Of a DNA stretch of 64,000 bases, positions 34,958-43,980 are shown piece by piece. Position numbers and translations under genes: made by a program. How positions within the stretch are numbered: the stretch's first letter is position 1; the number at the start of each line of letters is the position of its first letter. The DNA is from Chloroflexota bacterium (GTDB lineage Bacteria > Chloroflexota > Chloroflexia > Chloroheliales > Chloroheliaceae), in contig JAQBPB010000052.1 in NCBI GenBank assembly GCA_028287745.1, forward strand, positions 1 to 64,000. Reading direction: 5' to 3'. Under the pieces are notes generated by a model. The model saw only the letters and a list, made by a program, of their open reading frames with translations. It was not told the DNA's origin and did not search any database.

Positions 34958-36592
34958 TTAGGCGCTTACCGTGAAGTGGGCAACGCCCTGGACTTCACTA
35001 CGTGCCCCATACAATACAATTGAGTAATCGCCGGGGTCCAGACCTTCCAGGTTGTATACAGCCTTCACCAGACCAAAAGTGCTGGCGTTTCCCAGACCCC
35101 CGGTAATAGCTTTAACGGTGCCGCCCGGTAAGTTAATCCAGCCGGTAATCTTTTCATTTGGTATAAAGATATCCCCGGTTATTATGACGCTTTTTGTGGC
35201 CGGGTCAATGGTAGCTGACACGTGTTGAATCGCGTCACCGGTATTATCGGTCTGGTTTTGCGGCCCCAGTTTATAGCTAATTGAGTTGCTTTTGGTCGTC
35301 AGGTTTGGGCCGCCACTCCAGGCGGCGTAGCCGCGGGCGCGGGTATTTATAGCGGTATCTGAAGGAGCCTCCAGTTTAACACCCAGGCGAATAGTAGCAG
35401 TGATTGTGTGTGAGATTGCATTATTAAAACCGGGAAATGCGCCCATTTGCAGCTTAATACTATCGGTTGTGACTTCCGTAACCCAGCTGGCGGGGTTTCC
35501 GGCCGGTTCGAAGGCCACGCTTAACACTTCCAGGTTGGGGTCAACCGGGAAATCCACTTTGAAACTATCGGCTTTCCCCGGTCCTAAATTTTTTACCGCC
35601 AGGGTGTGGGTGACTACCGACCGGTTATCGGGTGTACTCAGGGGTGCGGCGATGTTAGGCTCGGTCCTTAGTTGCATAACCATATCCGGCTGGGATACTT
35701 CCACCGGGGCTTTCGCGGTTACTAAACCGTTAACACAATATTCTGAAGGAGCGAGATGGGCCACCAGGCTGTCAATGAAAACCGCCGAGTCAAAATCTGT
35801 ATCTACCTGGTCAAAAATGGACAGGTAAAGTGAGTGGACACCAGGGGTAACCTGGGTAGAGGCCCGTAATAACGGTGTAGCGCTATCATAGGTGGTTCCC
35901 AGGGCATTTGCGGCCGACACGCTGCTGTACCCGGTTGCGTTAATACTAATCACGTTGCCTTGTTGATCAAAGGCGTAGTTGTCTGGTGCAATAATAGTTG
36001 TTTTGGTTTGTTCATCGATGGTCTCACTGGTAGTAGTCCAGGTTGAAGTATCGAGTTCGGCAATAAACGCATCATTGAACTGAGTGCCTACCCATTCAGG
36101 GTACTCCTCGGAGAAAAATTGAAAGTTAAAACTCAAACAGTTCGCCCCGGCCGGAATCTTAAGGTCTATTTTGAGAATAACTACATCCATGTCGGTGGCC
36201 CCTCGTACCGGGCCCCCATGGTTGTTACCGGTAGTTTCACCGTCACTATTAGGATTAGGGGCAAATGTAGCGTTACCTGTACTAAGAATTGTATAGGTTG
36301 GACCGGCGGTAGGGAAGCGAGTGAGCGGAGTGTTGGAAACGGCGGTTGGCGTACCAAACGGCGGTTTTGAGATAAAGGATGCGCCGGTCACCAGGGACTT
36401 CTCAGTCGCCATAGCCCTGGCTAATTCCAGGGCCGAGGAGTCAGTATTAATTTCCGCCTTTACCTGGATAACCTGTAATAAGAAAATGTTAAAAAGGAGG
36501 GCTATAGATATAGCCGCTATACCAGGTTTCATATGGCGCCCGCCATTCAAACCGGGTTTTGTCTGGGTTACCCTGGTTAGTAAAAAATTCAT
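34958..36592 (-). CDS. Secreted choice-of-anchor L domain protein with DUF11-like region
   Basis: Exported surface protein of 544 residues. An N-terminal polar stretch precedes a signal segment at about 21-44 (AAISIALLFNIFLLQVIQV). The choice-of-anchor L domain covers about 45-290, with its hallmark FNFQFFSEEYPEWVGTQFND followed by DQVDTDFDSAVFIDSL. A DUF11-like beta domain (VKNLGPGKADSFKVDFP) follows at about 325-430. The rest is an Ig-like domain with a Gly/Asp-rich strand pattern. The family typically sits at cell surfaces with varied anchors; no sorting signal or terminal membrane helix is visible here, so anchoring is unclear. ATG 36592 has an AAGGGG site; ATG 36532 is the alternative. 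Confidence 0.88.
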   Translation of the reverse strand: MNFLLTRVTQTKPGLNGGRHMKPGIAAISIALLFNIFLLQVIQVKAEINTDSSALELARAMATEKSLVTGASFISKPPFGTPTAVSNTPLTRFPTAGPTYTILSTGNATFAPNPNSDGETTGNNHGGPVRGATDMDVVILKIDLKIPAGANCLSFNFQFFSEEYPEWVGTQFNDAFIAELDTSTWTTTSETIDEQTKTTIIAPDNYAFDQQGNVISINATGYSSVSAANALGTTYDSATPLLRASTQVTPGVHSLYLSIFDQVDTDFDSAVFIDSLVAHLAPSEYCVNGLVTAKAPVEVSQPDMVMQLRTEPNIAAPLSTPDNRSVVTHTLAVKNLGPGKADSFKVDFPVDPNLEVLSVAFEPAGNPASWVTEVTTDSIKLQMGAFPGFNNAISHTITATIRLGVKLEAPSDTAINTRARGYAAWSGGPNLTTKSNSISYKLGPQNQTDNTGDAIQHVSATIDPATKSVIITGDIFIPNEKITGWINLPGGTVKAITGGLGNASTFGLVKAVYNLEGLDPGDYSIVLYGARSEVQGVAHFTVSA

Positions 36593-37156
36593 TGATACCC
36601 CTTTGATTTTAATAAAAGTATGTATGGGGAAACTTGAAACCTGACCGGAACCATTGAAAACACAGGCATAATTAAACCAGGGCTAGAGATGAATTTAGCC
36701 CTAACAGGGTTATAGGAGGTATTGTTTTTAAGCGGCCTGAGTCCTTTTTAACATTGGTATTTTTTACAACCGGGTTTTTTGGTCGCAGCTAAAACAATCC
36801 ATATTATAGGGTCCAGCTAAATTCTTTTACTTCCCAGCTATAAGCTTGTTTGTGTATAATACAATTTAACTTTATAGTTTAAGTCTTGTCAATAGCAAAA
36901 ATGTAAAATAATTGTCAAGGAAAGTTCAATTATTTCAGGACAGTTATAATTGGCCCATTTATAAAATTTTACCGGGAGTAAAACCAAAAGCCGGGTTGTG
37001 AATTAAAATTACTTCCCCGGTATAGAATAATTTCATCATGGTTAGACGCCCCGGCCAGGTTTCGATTTATTTTGACAAAATACCGCCGGTTATGGTCTTA
37101 TTCGAAACGTTGCGCTATAGGATTTTGCCAATACAAGCCGGACACCGGAATAGAAA
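36593..37156. other. AT-rich divergent intergenic region
   Basis: About 560 bp, AT-rich, between the divergent surface-protein and esterase genes. It holds a GGGCTA/TAGCCC inverted repeat (36680-36701), a TATAAT hexamer at 36855-36860 without a good -35, and no supported open frame or RNA gene. Confidence 0.4.
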
Positions 37157-38143
37157 GTGATGCTAAAAATGGCTTATTTCGACCTACCGCTAGAACAGTT
37201 GCAGACCTATCAACCTGCCCGCCAGGAACCGGACGATTTTGACGCTTTCTGGCAGGAAACCCTTGAGCAAACCAGACGGTATCCCCTGGAAGCCCGTTTT
37301 GAACCGGTGGACTTTGGCTTGCGCACAGTAGAAGCCTTCGATGTGACTTTTAACGGGTACGGCGGCCAGCCAGTCAAGGGCTGGTTGCTTTTGCCCAGGC
37401 AGCGCAGCGGGCCGGTGCCAGTGGTGGTCGAATACATCGGCTATGGCGGCGGCCGCGGTTTCCCGACCGATTGGTTGCTGTGGAGCAGCGCCGGGTACGC
37501 TCACCTGGTAATGGATACGCGCGGCCAGGGCAGCAACTGGCGCAAGGGCGATACGCCTGACCTGGAACCGGACGGCTCCAACCCGCAATCGCCCGGCTTT
37601 ATGACCCGGGGCGTTTTGAACCCCAAGACTTACTATTACCGGCGCGTGTTTATGGATGCAGTCAGGGCGGTCGAGGTAGCTTTAACCCACCCGGCCATCG
37701 ACCCCGAACGTATCGCGGTCAGCGGAGCCAGCCAGGGCGGCGGCATCTCGCTGGCAGTCAGCGGGCTGGAACCGCGCGTGAAAGTGGCTATGCCGGACGT
37801 GCCATTTTTGTGCCACTTTGGCCGGGCCACCCAGATTACCGACAGCCAGCCTTACCAGGAAATTGTGGTTTTCTGCAAAATCCACCGGGATAAAATCGAG
37901 ACGGTCTTTAACACCCTGGCCTATTTCGATGGAATGCATTTCGCGACCAGGGCGGGGGCGCGGGCCTTCTTTTCGGTCAGCCTGATGGACGATATATGCC
38001 CGCCTTCGACCGTTTTCGCGGCCTATAATTATTACGCCGGGCCAAAGCAAATAAAAGTCTGGCCTTTTAACAAGCACGAAGGCGGCGAGGGCTACCAGGC
38101 GGTTGAGAAAGTAAAATTCCTGGGCGAAGTCTGGCCGGTTTAA
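37157..38143 (+). CDS. Acetyl ester hydrolase, CE7 family (AXE1/cephalosporin-C deacetylase-like)
   Basis: Alpha/beta hydrolase of 328 residues that removes acetyl groups from acetylated sugars such as xylo-oligosaccharides. The nucleophile Ser is in SGASQGGG (about 190-196), an RGQGSNW motif forms the CE7 signature with the Asp/His pair in [11 protein letters not shown] and FNKHEGGEG, and PDDFDAFWQ at the N-terminus is typical. No signal peptide, so it is cytosolic, and family members are often hexameric. Two in-frame ATG codons (37157, 37169) are possible. Ends before a terminator. Confidence 0.93.
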   Translation: MMLKMAYFDLPLEQLQTYQPARQEPDDFDAFWQETLEQTRRYPLEARFEPVDFGLRTVEAFDVTFNGYGGQPVKGWLLLPRQRSGPVPVVVEYIGYGGGRGFPTDWLLWSSAGYAHLVMDTRGQGSNWRKGDTPDLEPDGSNPQSPGFMTRGVLNPKTYYYRRVFMDAVRAVEVALTHPAIDPERIAVSGASQGGGISLAVSGLEPRVKVAMPDVPFLCHFGRATQITDSQPYQEIVVFCKIHRDKIETVFNTLAYFDGMHFATRAGARAFFSVSLMDDICPPSTVFAAYNYYAGPKQIKVWPFNKHEGGEGYQAVEKVKFLGEVWPV

Positions 38144-38150
38144 CACAAAC

Positions 38151-38184
38151 AGGAGAAGGCTAAAAGCTTCTCCTTTTAATTTTC
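38151..38184 (+). terminator. Rho-independent terminator after the esterase gene
   Basis: AGGAGAAG (38151-38158) pairs with CTTCTCCT (38167-38174) around an 8-base loop, followed by a T-rich tract, eight bases after the stop. Confidence 0.9.
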
Positions 38185-38319
38185 ACCCGGCTTTTTCATT
38201 TGACCTGGCCTTCCGAACAGGTCTATATTAACCAGGCTCAAAATAATTAACAGGTGGTTGCCTCCTACTAGAGGCTTAATTGGTATTCGGTTGGACGCGG
38301 ACCAGGGAAGGTTTTTTCG

Positions 38320-39600
38320 ATGGCGAAGGCAGGCGGTTCGGTAGTAAAGAAAAAGGAAAACTGGCAAGTTGTACTCTACGCTTCATTTATCGCTCAGACC
38401 CTGAGCATTGCCGGGTTTAGCGCTTCTCTCCCCTTCATTCCTCTTTTTCTTATCAAAGACCTGCATATGACCGACATGGGCGAGGTCGCTCTCTGGTCGG
38501 GCGCAATGGCTGCCGCCAGTTCTATTACCATGGGCGTCATGGCACCCATCTGGGGTTCGCTGGCCGACCGCTACGGCCGTAAAAGCATGGTCTTGCGGGC
38601 CATGATCGGCGGCTGCGTCTTGATTGCCCTCATGTCGGTTACTTACGATGTCTGGGTGCTTTTTGCCCTGCGGATATTACAGGGAGCACTGACCGGGACC
38701 GTCCCGGCAAATATTGCCCTGGTAGCCTCGGTTACACCTAAAGAACGGACCGGGTACGCCCTGGGAATTATCCAGACGGCCGTCTTTGCCGGTTCGAGTA
38801 TCGGGCCGTTCATAGGCGGCACCCTGGCCGACCTGACCGATTACCGCTTCACCTTCCTGATTACCTCTATGGCCCTGGGTGTGGCGGCCATTATCGTCTT
38901 TTTCTTTGTCAATGAAGACTTTAAGCCGGTGCCGCCCGACCCTACCGCCGTAAAGATAACTATGGTCCAGCGCTACAAGATCATGTTCAGCCAGAAAGAA
39001 TTCGTGGCAATGCTGCTAATTCTTTCACTGGTCCAGTTCGCCAACAGTGTCATCATGCCGGTCCTGGCCCTGTTCATCCAGGTCTTAAACGGCCACTCGG
39101 AAGGGGCCGCGACAATGGCCGGGCTGGAACTGGGTATAACCGGCATCGCCAGCGCCTGTTCGGCGGCTTTCGCGGGGCGCATGAGTGACAAATACGGCCA
39201 TAGGCGGGTCCTGTTTATCAGCGCTTTGGCCTCAGCCTTTCTCTATTTCCCCCAGGCGGCCGTAACTAACGTCTGGCAACTTCTGATTTTGCGCGGCCTG
39301 ATGGGCCTCTTTTTCGGCGGGATAATTCCTTCGGCCAACGCCCTGATTTCACAGCTAATCCCCGAAGGCCGCAAAGGGGTGGCTTACGGTCTGGTCAGCA
39401 GTATTTCTTCGTTGGGCTTCGCAGCCGGGCCAATTGTAGGGGCGCTTATCGCGGCTTTACTTAGCACCAGGGCCGTTTTTCTGGTCACTGGCCTGATCTT
39501 GCTGGTGGCGGCTTTCTATATCCGGCGGGTGCTTGCGGTAACCCCCCAACCGGCCAATGAAACGGCAACCGCGCCGGACCCTTCATCCAGGCCGGGCTAA
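38320..39600 (+). CDS. MFS transporter, drug:H+ antiporter-like
   Basis: Secondary transporter of 426 residues with twelve helices. Motif A between helices 2 and 3 is GSLADRYGRKSMVLRAM, and a related repeat GRMSDKYGHRRVL follows helix 8. Helix 5 has the GPFIGGTLAD antiporter-type motif C. These place it in the DHA1 efflux group (MdtG-like); its substrate is unknown. The ATG at 38320 follows GGGAAGG. It is preceded by a terminator and appears to be monocistronic. Confidence 0.93.
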   Translation: MAKAGGSVVKKKENWQVVLYASFIAQTLSIAGFSASLPFIPLFLIKDLHMTDMGEVALWSGAMAAASSITMGVMAPIWGSLADRYGRKSMVLRAMIGGCVLIALMSVTYDVWVLFALRILQGALTGTVPANIALVASVTPKERTGYALGIIQTAVFAGSSIGPFIGGTLADLTDYRFTFLITSMALGVAAIIVFFFVNEDFKPVPPDPTAVKITMVQRYKIMFSQKEFVAMLLILSLVQFANSVIMPVLALFIQVLNGHSEGAATMAGLELGITGIASACSAAFAGRMSDKYGHRRVLFISALASAFLYFPQAAVTNVWQLLILRGLMGLFFGGIIPSANALISQLIPEGRKGVAYGLVSSISSLGFAAGPIVGALIAALLSTRAVFLVTGLILLVAAFYIRRVLAVTPQPANETATAPDPSSRPG

Positions 39601-39642
39601 TTGACCCGTTTTATGCCTAAACCGAACTGATTGTTAATTTAA

Positions 39643-39698
39643 AGCGCCTCCTGAAGTGCTAAAATATGTAGGATTAAAGTAAGCAAAAAAGAGGCGCT
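39643..39698. repeat. 8-bp inverted repeat flanking a promoter
   Basis: AGCGCCTC (39643-39650) and GAGGCGCT (39691-39698) are perfect inverted copies 40 bp apart. The right copy overlaps the likely ribosome site of the lipoprotein gene at 39703. Confidence 0.55.
39657..39665 (+). promoter_or_regulatory. Extended -10 promoter of the CrtC/AttH-fold lipoprotein
   Basis: TGCTAAAAT fits TG-n-TANNNT and lies between the two arms of the inverted repeat, about 40 bases before the ATG at 39703. Confidence 0.4.
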
Positions 39699-39702
39699 GT
39701 CT

Positions 39703-40887
39703 ATGAAATCAATTAAAACCACCAGTTTCGTACTTTCCAGCCTGTTAGTAATGGTTTTACTGCTGGCGGCATGCGGCGATAACCCGGCGGCCAGGGAAGC
39801 TTTCCCGGCTCCTTCGCCTAATCCCCAGGCCGGGCAAATCCAGGCCGAATTGCCGGGGCCGGTAGCCGGGGCGACCGTCAATTTCCCCCAGGACGAGGCT
39901 CCCCACGATAACCTCATGGAGTGGTGGTACTACACCGGCCACCTGAATACCACCGACGGTTCGAAATACGGCTTTGAATATGTTATATTCCAGGGGAACC
40001 GTTCTAATTTCCCGACCGGCTATGTCAGCCACTTCGCCGTTACCGACCTGACCAAACAATCCTTCAAATACGACCAGCAACTGGCCGCTTCGAATAAAAA
40101 GATTGTCCCTGGCAGTACGGAGGGTTTCAAAGTGTCTACGGGAAGCTGGACCATGCAGGGGTTGGGCGGCACTGACCTGATTAAAGCCAAAATGCAGGAT
40201 AACAGCTATGGTATTGACCTGACCCTAAAAGACCTGAAAGGGCCGGTACTGCACGGCACCGGGAAATTCTCTTACGGTCCGGCCGGGTTCTCCTATTATT
40301 ACTCGCGGCCGCGCATGCAGGTTACGGGTAATCTCCAGGTAGGCGCGGAAACCAAAACTATCAAGGATGGCGTGGCCTGGTTTGACCACCAGTGGGGCGA
40401 TTTTATCCCGATGGCCGGGGGCTGGGATTGGTTCAGCCTGCATCTTTCTGATAATACCGAATTAATGGTATATTACCTGAGAGATGACCGGAACCAGTTA
40501 GCCGATGTGTTTGGTACTTATGTGCCCGCTTGCGCGGCGCCATGTGAAACCGCAACCGGTAGACCGGTTAAAGTGGTCGAATTGTACCGGCAGGACTTTA
40601 ATATCACCCAGACCAGCCAGTGGACCAGCCCGGTTTCCGGTGGCGTTTATCCGAGCGGCTGGAATATCAAGGTCAAGGCCCAGGGCATGCCCGCCCTTGA
40701 CCTGAACGTAAAACCCTCCCTGGCTAACCAGGAACTGGATACTACCCGTACGACCGGGGTAGTTTACTGGGAAGGGGCCTGTACAGTTACCGGCACTAAA
40801 GAAAATCAACCGCTAACCGGCCAGGCTTATGTGGAACTTACCGGTTACGCCAAGTCAAAGAATACACCCTCACAGACTGGGAGTTAA
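39703..40887 (+). CDS. Lipocalin-like lipoprotein, CrtC/AttH fold
   Basis: Lipid-anchored protein of 394 residues: signal MKSIKTTSFVLSSLLVMVLL with lipobox LAAC, a Pro-rich linker, then the double-lipocalin fold shared by AttH and carotenoid 1,2-hydratase (CrtC). The family hallmarks EWWYYTGHL (about 69-77) and WFDHQWGDF (about 226-234) are present; in CrtC these regions line the active site that hydrates the carotenoid end group. No other carotenoid gene is in the window, so hydratase activity should not be assumed. It is followed after 6 bp by a small membrane protein, probably co-transcribed. Confidence 0.88.
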   Translation: MKSIKTTSFVLSSLLVMVLLLAACGDNPAAREAFPAPSPNPQAGQIQAELPGPVAGATVNFPQDEAPHDNLMEWWYYTGHLNTTDGSKYGFEYVIFQGNRSNFPTGYVSHFAVTDLTKQSFKYDQQLAASNKKIVPGSTEGFKVSTGSWTMQGLGGTDLIKAKMQDNSYGIDLTLKDLKGPVLHGTGKFSYGPAGFSYYYSRPRMQVTGNLQVGAETKTIKDGVAWFDHQWGDFIPMAGGWDWFSLHLSDNTELMVYYLRDDRNQLADVFGTYVPACAAPCETATGRPVKVVELYRQDFNITQTSQWTSPVSGGVYPSGWNIKVKAQGMPALDLNVKPSLANQELDTTRTTGVVYWEGACTVTGTKENQPLTGQAYVELTGYAKSKNTPSQTGS

Positions 40888-40893
40888 ACGCTT

Positions 40894-41553
40894 ATGTACA
40901 GGCTGGAAGACCTGCGCCGGATTGGTTGGACGCAGCTATATGGTGGGATGGCAACCCTGGTCGCGGGTATCCTGGCCCAGTACGCCATCGGGTTTCAACT
41001 CGACCGGGTTATTGTCAATAATTTTATCTATTACGTGCTTTTCGCGATGGGTTGGTTTTTGTTCAACCAGATTGTGATGGCCGGGATATATAAAAAGCTG
41101 CTGCCGGAGCAAAAGCGGGCCAAACTCAGCCGGTTAACCGCCCCGGTTACCACGCCGCCCATCGGCCGATTTAAAATGTTGTACTGGCAGACCGAGCTAT
41201 TCTATGTGGCGTTGTGGATCATTTCGGTGGTGGTCGTTCAGTTTTTGCTGGGTACAAACCTGACTATGCCTATCGGCGGGTTCGCCGGGGGCTGGCTGGT
41301 CGGCGGTGGCCTGGGACGGCTGCGCTTTGCCGGAAAAGTAAAAGTGGAAGAAGTCGAACAGGGCGTCCGGTTTTATTTCAGTGACTCGGTGCTGGGGCCT
41401 TCCACGGCGGTAGCCTTCTACAGTGATAAGCCGGAGGACCGGCCGGTAGCCGCAGCCCCTGAAGAACTGGCCGTGGCCGCTAAAGAAAGCCTGCCGCCCG
41501 GTGTCAAGCGCCGGGCCGTGCCGGGTTCGCCGGCTAACCGCTCCAGCAAGTAA
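40894..41553 (+). CDS. Uncharacterised four-helix membrane protein
   Basis: Protein of 219 residues with hydrophobic segments at about 12-32, 38-62, 98-120 and 122-140, a basic loop between helices 2 and 3 (KKLLPEQKRAKLSR), then a short beta-like cytosolic region and an Ala/Pro-rich tail. No family recognised. It lies 6 bp after the lipoprotein gene and converges on the SAM hydrolase gene. Confidence 0.75.
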   Translation: MYRLEDLRRIGWTQLYGGMATLVAGILAQYAIGFQLDRVIVNNFIYYVLFAMGWFLFNQIVMAGIYKKLLPEQKRAKLSRLTAPVTTPPIGRFKMLYWQTELFYVALWIISVVVVQFLLGTNLTMPIGGFAGGWLVGGGLGRLRFAGKVKVEEVEQGVRFYFSDSVLGPSTAVAFYSDKPEDRPVAAAPEELAVAAKESLPPGVKRRAVPGSPANRSSK

Positions 41554-41558
41554 TAAAT

Positions 41559-42401
41559 CTAGGGCACTAACTTCAAGCTTACTTTCTGGCCCAGCCAGGC
41601 GCTCGCGGGGAGTTTATCGTTAGCTCCCCGCAGGTCATCGGCTCGCCCGTCCACCCGGGCGATTTCCAGGAACCCGCTGCTGCCAAACAGGGCTATCAAC
41701 TCACTTTTATCGCTTCCCCCATAGGTTTTACGAATACCCTGCACCTGAAATTGCCCTGCAATCAACAGCCGGGCTTTTTCGAGCGCCCCGGCCTGGACAC
41801 CTTCAAATGAATGGCGGGGCAGGTTCGTCACCAGGCTGCCAAAGTGGTCAACATGGATAATTTCGCCGGTAATGCTGCTGCCTTCACCGGGCTGTCCGGC
41901 CCACTGCGGCCAGAGGTCCGGCAGGACGGATAGCGACCAGTTTTCCAGGGGCGGCCCGCATTCTTCCCAGGGAGTGCCCCCGGCTATTATGGCGGCCGCA
42001 GGGGCGAAAATATCCCGGCCGTGAAAAGTGGCGCTAACTTCGGCCCTCTGGAACCGGGGGTTAGTAATTTCCCGGGCGGCTGCATGGGGGTACTTGTCCA
42101 GGATATAAGAAAATAGGCCGTTATCAGGGCCGACAAAATAGCCCGTTCCCGGCACATGGATACTTATACCTTTGCGGGCGGTCCCCACGCCGGGGTCCAC
42201 TACCACAATGTGGACAGTATCCGCCGGAAAATAGGGGTAGGCATTTTGAAGCAAGAAAGCGCCTTCCCGGACCGCCTGGGGCATCACCTGGTGCGTCAGG
42301 TCTATAACCCGGGCGGCCGGGTTCAGGCCGTAGATTACGCCTTTCATTATTCCCACGTAAGGGTCTTTGTCGCCGAAATCGGTTAAAAGGGTGATTAGCA
42401 T
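41559..42401 (-). CDS. SAM hydroxide adenosyltransferase (DUF62/chlorinase-fluorinase fold)
   Basis: Hydrolyses S-adenosylmethionine to adenosine and methionine. It has the usual two-domain architecture in 280 residues: ITLLTDFGDKDPYVGIMKG at the N-terminus, VVVDPGVGT, FVGPDNGLF, TFHGRDIFAP (typical of the hydrolase rather than the halogenases) and the C-terminal ITGEIIHVDHFGSLVTNL. The ATG at 42401 starts the canonical LITLLTDFG strand. It is the last gene of the pcrA-rnc-esterase minus-strand run (34-bp gap). Confidence 0.95.
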   Translation of the reverse strand: MLITLLTDFGDKDPYVGIMKGVIYGLNPAARVIDLTHQVMPQAVREGAFLLQNAYPYFPADTVHIVVVDPGVGTARKGISIHVPGTGYFVGPDNGLFSYILDKYPHAAAREITNPRFQRAEVSATFHGRDIFAPAAAIIAGGTPWEECGPPLENWSLSVLPDLWPQWAGQPGEGSSITGEIIHVDHFGSLVTNLPRHSFEGVQAGALEKARLLIAGQFQVQGIRKTYGGSDKSELIALFGSSGFLEIARVDGRADDLRGANDKLPASAWLGQKVSLKLVP

Positions 42402-42435
42402 ATAGCCTGCGAATCTTTAATTTTTAGGCAAGTTA

Positions 42436-43155
42436 CTAAGAAGTAATCTGGTCCAGAAAACCTTTGATCTTGTGGAGTTCGGCCATGGTGATTTCGTGCT
42501 GGCCGGGGAATTCATAATATTCGACCGGGGCACCGGCCTGTTTGAGAAGCTGGGCCGCGCCGCGCCCGGCTATCACCGGCACTACCTGGTCGTAGGTGCC
42601 GTGCCCGATAAAGACCGGCAGTCGGTCGGCGGCGGCCTTTGCCAGCACATCTTTGAGGTCGCCTTTGTCCCCGGCGTAGTAGGTGGCCGGGTCGGGTGGG
42701 TTCATAAAGTTAAAAGGAGCCTCGGCCAGTAAAAGGGCGCTCAGGACCACTAGCCCGGCCAGTTTCTCAGGGTAGCGCAACCCCACTTCATAGGTCATCA
42801 TGCCGCCCTGGCTGAAACCGCCTAAAACTGTCCGGCTGGCCGGGGTTTGAAAGCGTTCCAACAGTTCTTTAACCAGGTTTGAAACGGTTGTGCGGGTCAC
42901 CCGCGCCCCTTTAGTGATGTCGGCGCTATCGAGCCGGAACCATTCAAAGTAGGCCCCGGGCAGGGCCAGCGGAGCGGTCGGGAAAATATAGCGGTAGCCG
43001 GTCTCGCTGATGGCCTGGGCCAGGCCCACATAGCTTTCACCCCAGTCGCCCCGGCCGTGCAGGCAGATGAACATGGGCAGGTCGCGCCCGGCGGCATTAG
43101 CGGGAGCTACTTCAATGCATTTTAGCCCTGCCGCTTCAAACCGGTTTATCTTCAT
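42436..43155 (-). CDS. Alpha/beta hydrolase, phospholipase/carboxylesterase-like
   Basis: Serine esterase of 239 residues (244 if GTG at 43170 is used). Nucleophile elbow GFSQGGMM, oxyanion region CLHGRGDWGES, Asp in GTYDQVVP and His in GQHEITMAEL form a complete triad, as in the YpfH/acyl-protein-thioesterase group. Cytosolic. The ATG at 43155 or GTG at 43170 both fall inside the 3' end of rnc, so the two genes overlap and are likely coupled. Substrate unknown. Confidence 0.88.
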   Translation of the reverse strand: MKINRFEAAGLKCIEVAPANAAGRDLPMFICLHGRGDWGESYVGLAQAISETGYRYIFPTAPLALPGAYFEWFRLDSADITKGARVTRTTVSNLVKELLERFQTPASRTVLGGFSQGGMMTYEVGLRYPEKLAGLVVLSALLLAEAPFNFMNPPDPATYYAGDKGDLKDVLAKAAADRLPVFIGHGTYDQVVPVIAGRGAAQLLKQAGAPVEYYEFPGQHEITMAELHKIKGFLDQITS

Positions 43156-43978
43156 CCGAAACAGTCTCACTTTCTAAGTTGGGGTCAGTGTCGGGTACCG
43201 CCTGCGGTTGGGATTGGGTATTGGTGGTAGAAGTTGCGGTATTATTAGAGGGCATTTCGGCAATCCAGGCTTGCAGGACCGGCAGGGCGGCTCTGGCGGC
43301 GGCCTGTTGGGCAATTAGCTTGGTCAGGCCGTGGCCCCGCCCGAGTGGGCGGCCCTCCAACCGGGCCTCTATTTCAAAGACCCGCTCGTGTTCGAGGCCG
43401 GTTTCGTTGACTACATGATAGGTTGGGGTAATGTGAAAAGTTTTCTGGGCGGTCTTTTGAAAAAGCCCTTTATAGTCATAATGGCGGCCCTCGTTGAGTA
43501 TCGAAACCAGTTCCGTTTCGACCAGGGGCCGCAGCCAGGCGGCGGTCTGTTCCATGCCCCGTTCCAGGAAAATAGCTCCCAGCACCGCTTCGAAAGCGCT
43601 GGCAAGGGTTAGGGCCCGGTTGCGACCGCCGGTCTGCGCTTCGCCCTTGCCCAGGTAAAGAAACTGCCCGATTTCCAGCCGGGAAGCCCACTTAGCCAGG
43701 GTTTCGCGGCGGACCAACGCGCTGCGCAGGTCGGTCAATTCACCTTCGGGCCGGTCCGGGTACTGCCGGAACAGATAGTCGGCCACTACCAGGCTTAGAA
43801 CGGCGTCTCCCAGGAATTCCAGCCGTTCGTTAGACTCGGTGGTGTTGTTGCGCTCGTTGAGATATGAACGGTGGACCAGGGCCAGGTGTAGCATGTCCCG
43901 GTTTTCGAAAGTCAGGCCGAGTTGCCTTTCAAGGTCGGATAAATGCGGGTGATTTGGCCGCTGCTGAGTCATAGGCAT
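43136..43978 (-). CDS. rnc: Ribonuclease III
   Basis: Double-strand-specific endonuclease of 280 residues with an N-terminal RIIID (signature NERLEFLGDA at 50-59) and a dsRNA-binding domain at about 167-240. The second metal-binding pair of the family is usually Asp-x-x-Glu in helix 7. Here the segment reads ASAFEAVLGAIFL, so the Asp position is Ser127 while Glu130 is kept. A Ser/Thr/Gln-rich acidic tail of about 35 residues follows the dsRBD. The gene begins two bases after the pcrA stop and overlaps the esterase start, so it is mid-operon. Confidence 0.95.
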   Translation of the reverse strand: MPMTQQRPNHPHLSDLERQLGLTFENRDMLHLALVHRSYLNERNNTTESNERLEFLGDAVLSLVVADYLFRQYPDRPEGELTDLRSALVRRETLAKWASRLEIGQFLYLGKGEAQTGGRNRALTLASAFEAVLGAIFLERGMEQTAAWLRPLVETELVSILNEGRHYDYKGLFQKTAQKTFHITPTYHVVNETGLEHERVFEIEARLEGRPLGRGHGLTKLIAQQAAARAALPVLQAWIAEMPSNNTATSTTNTQSQPQAVPDTDPNLESETVSDEDKPV

Positions 43979-43980
43979 TA

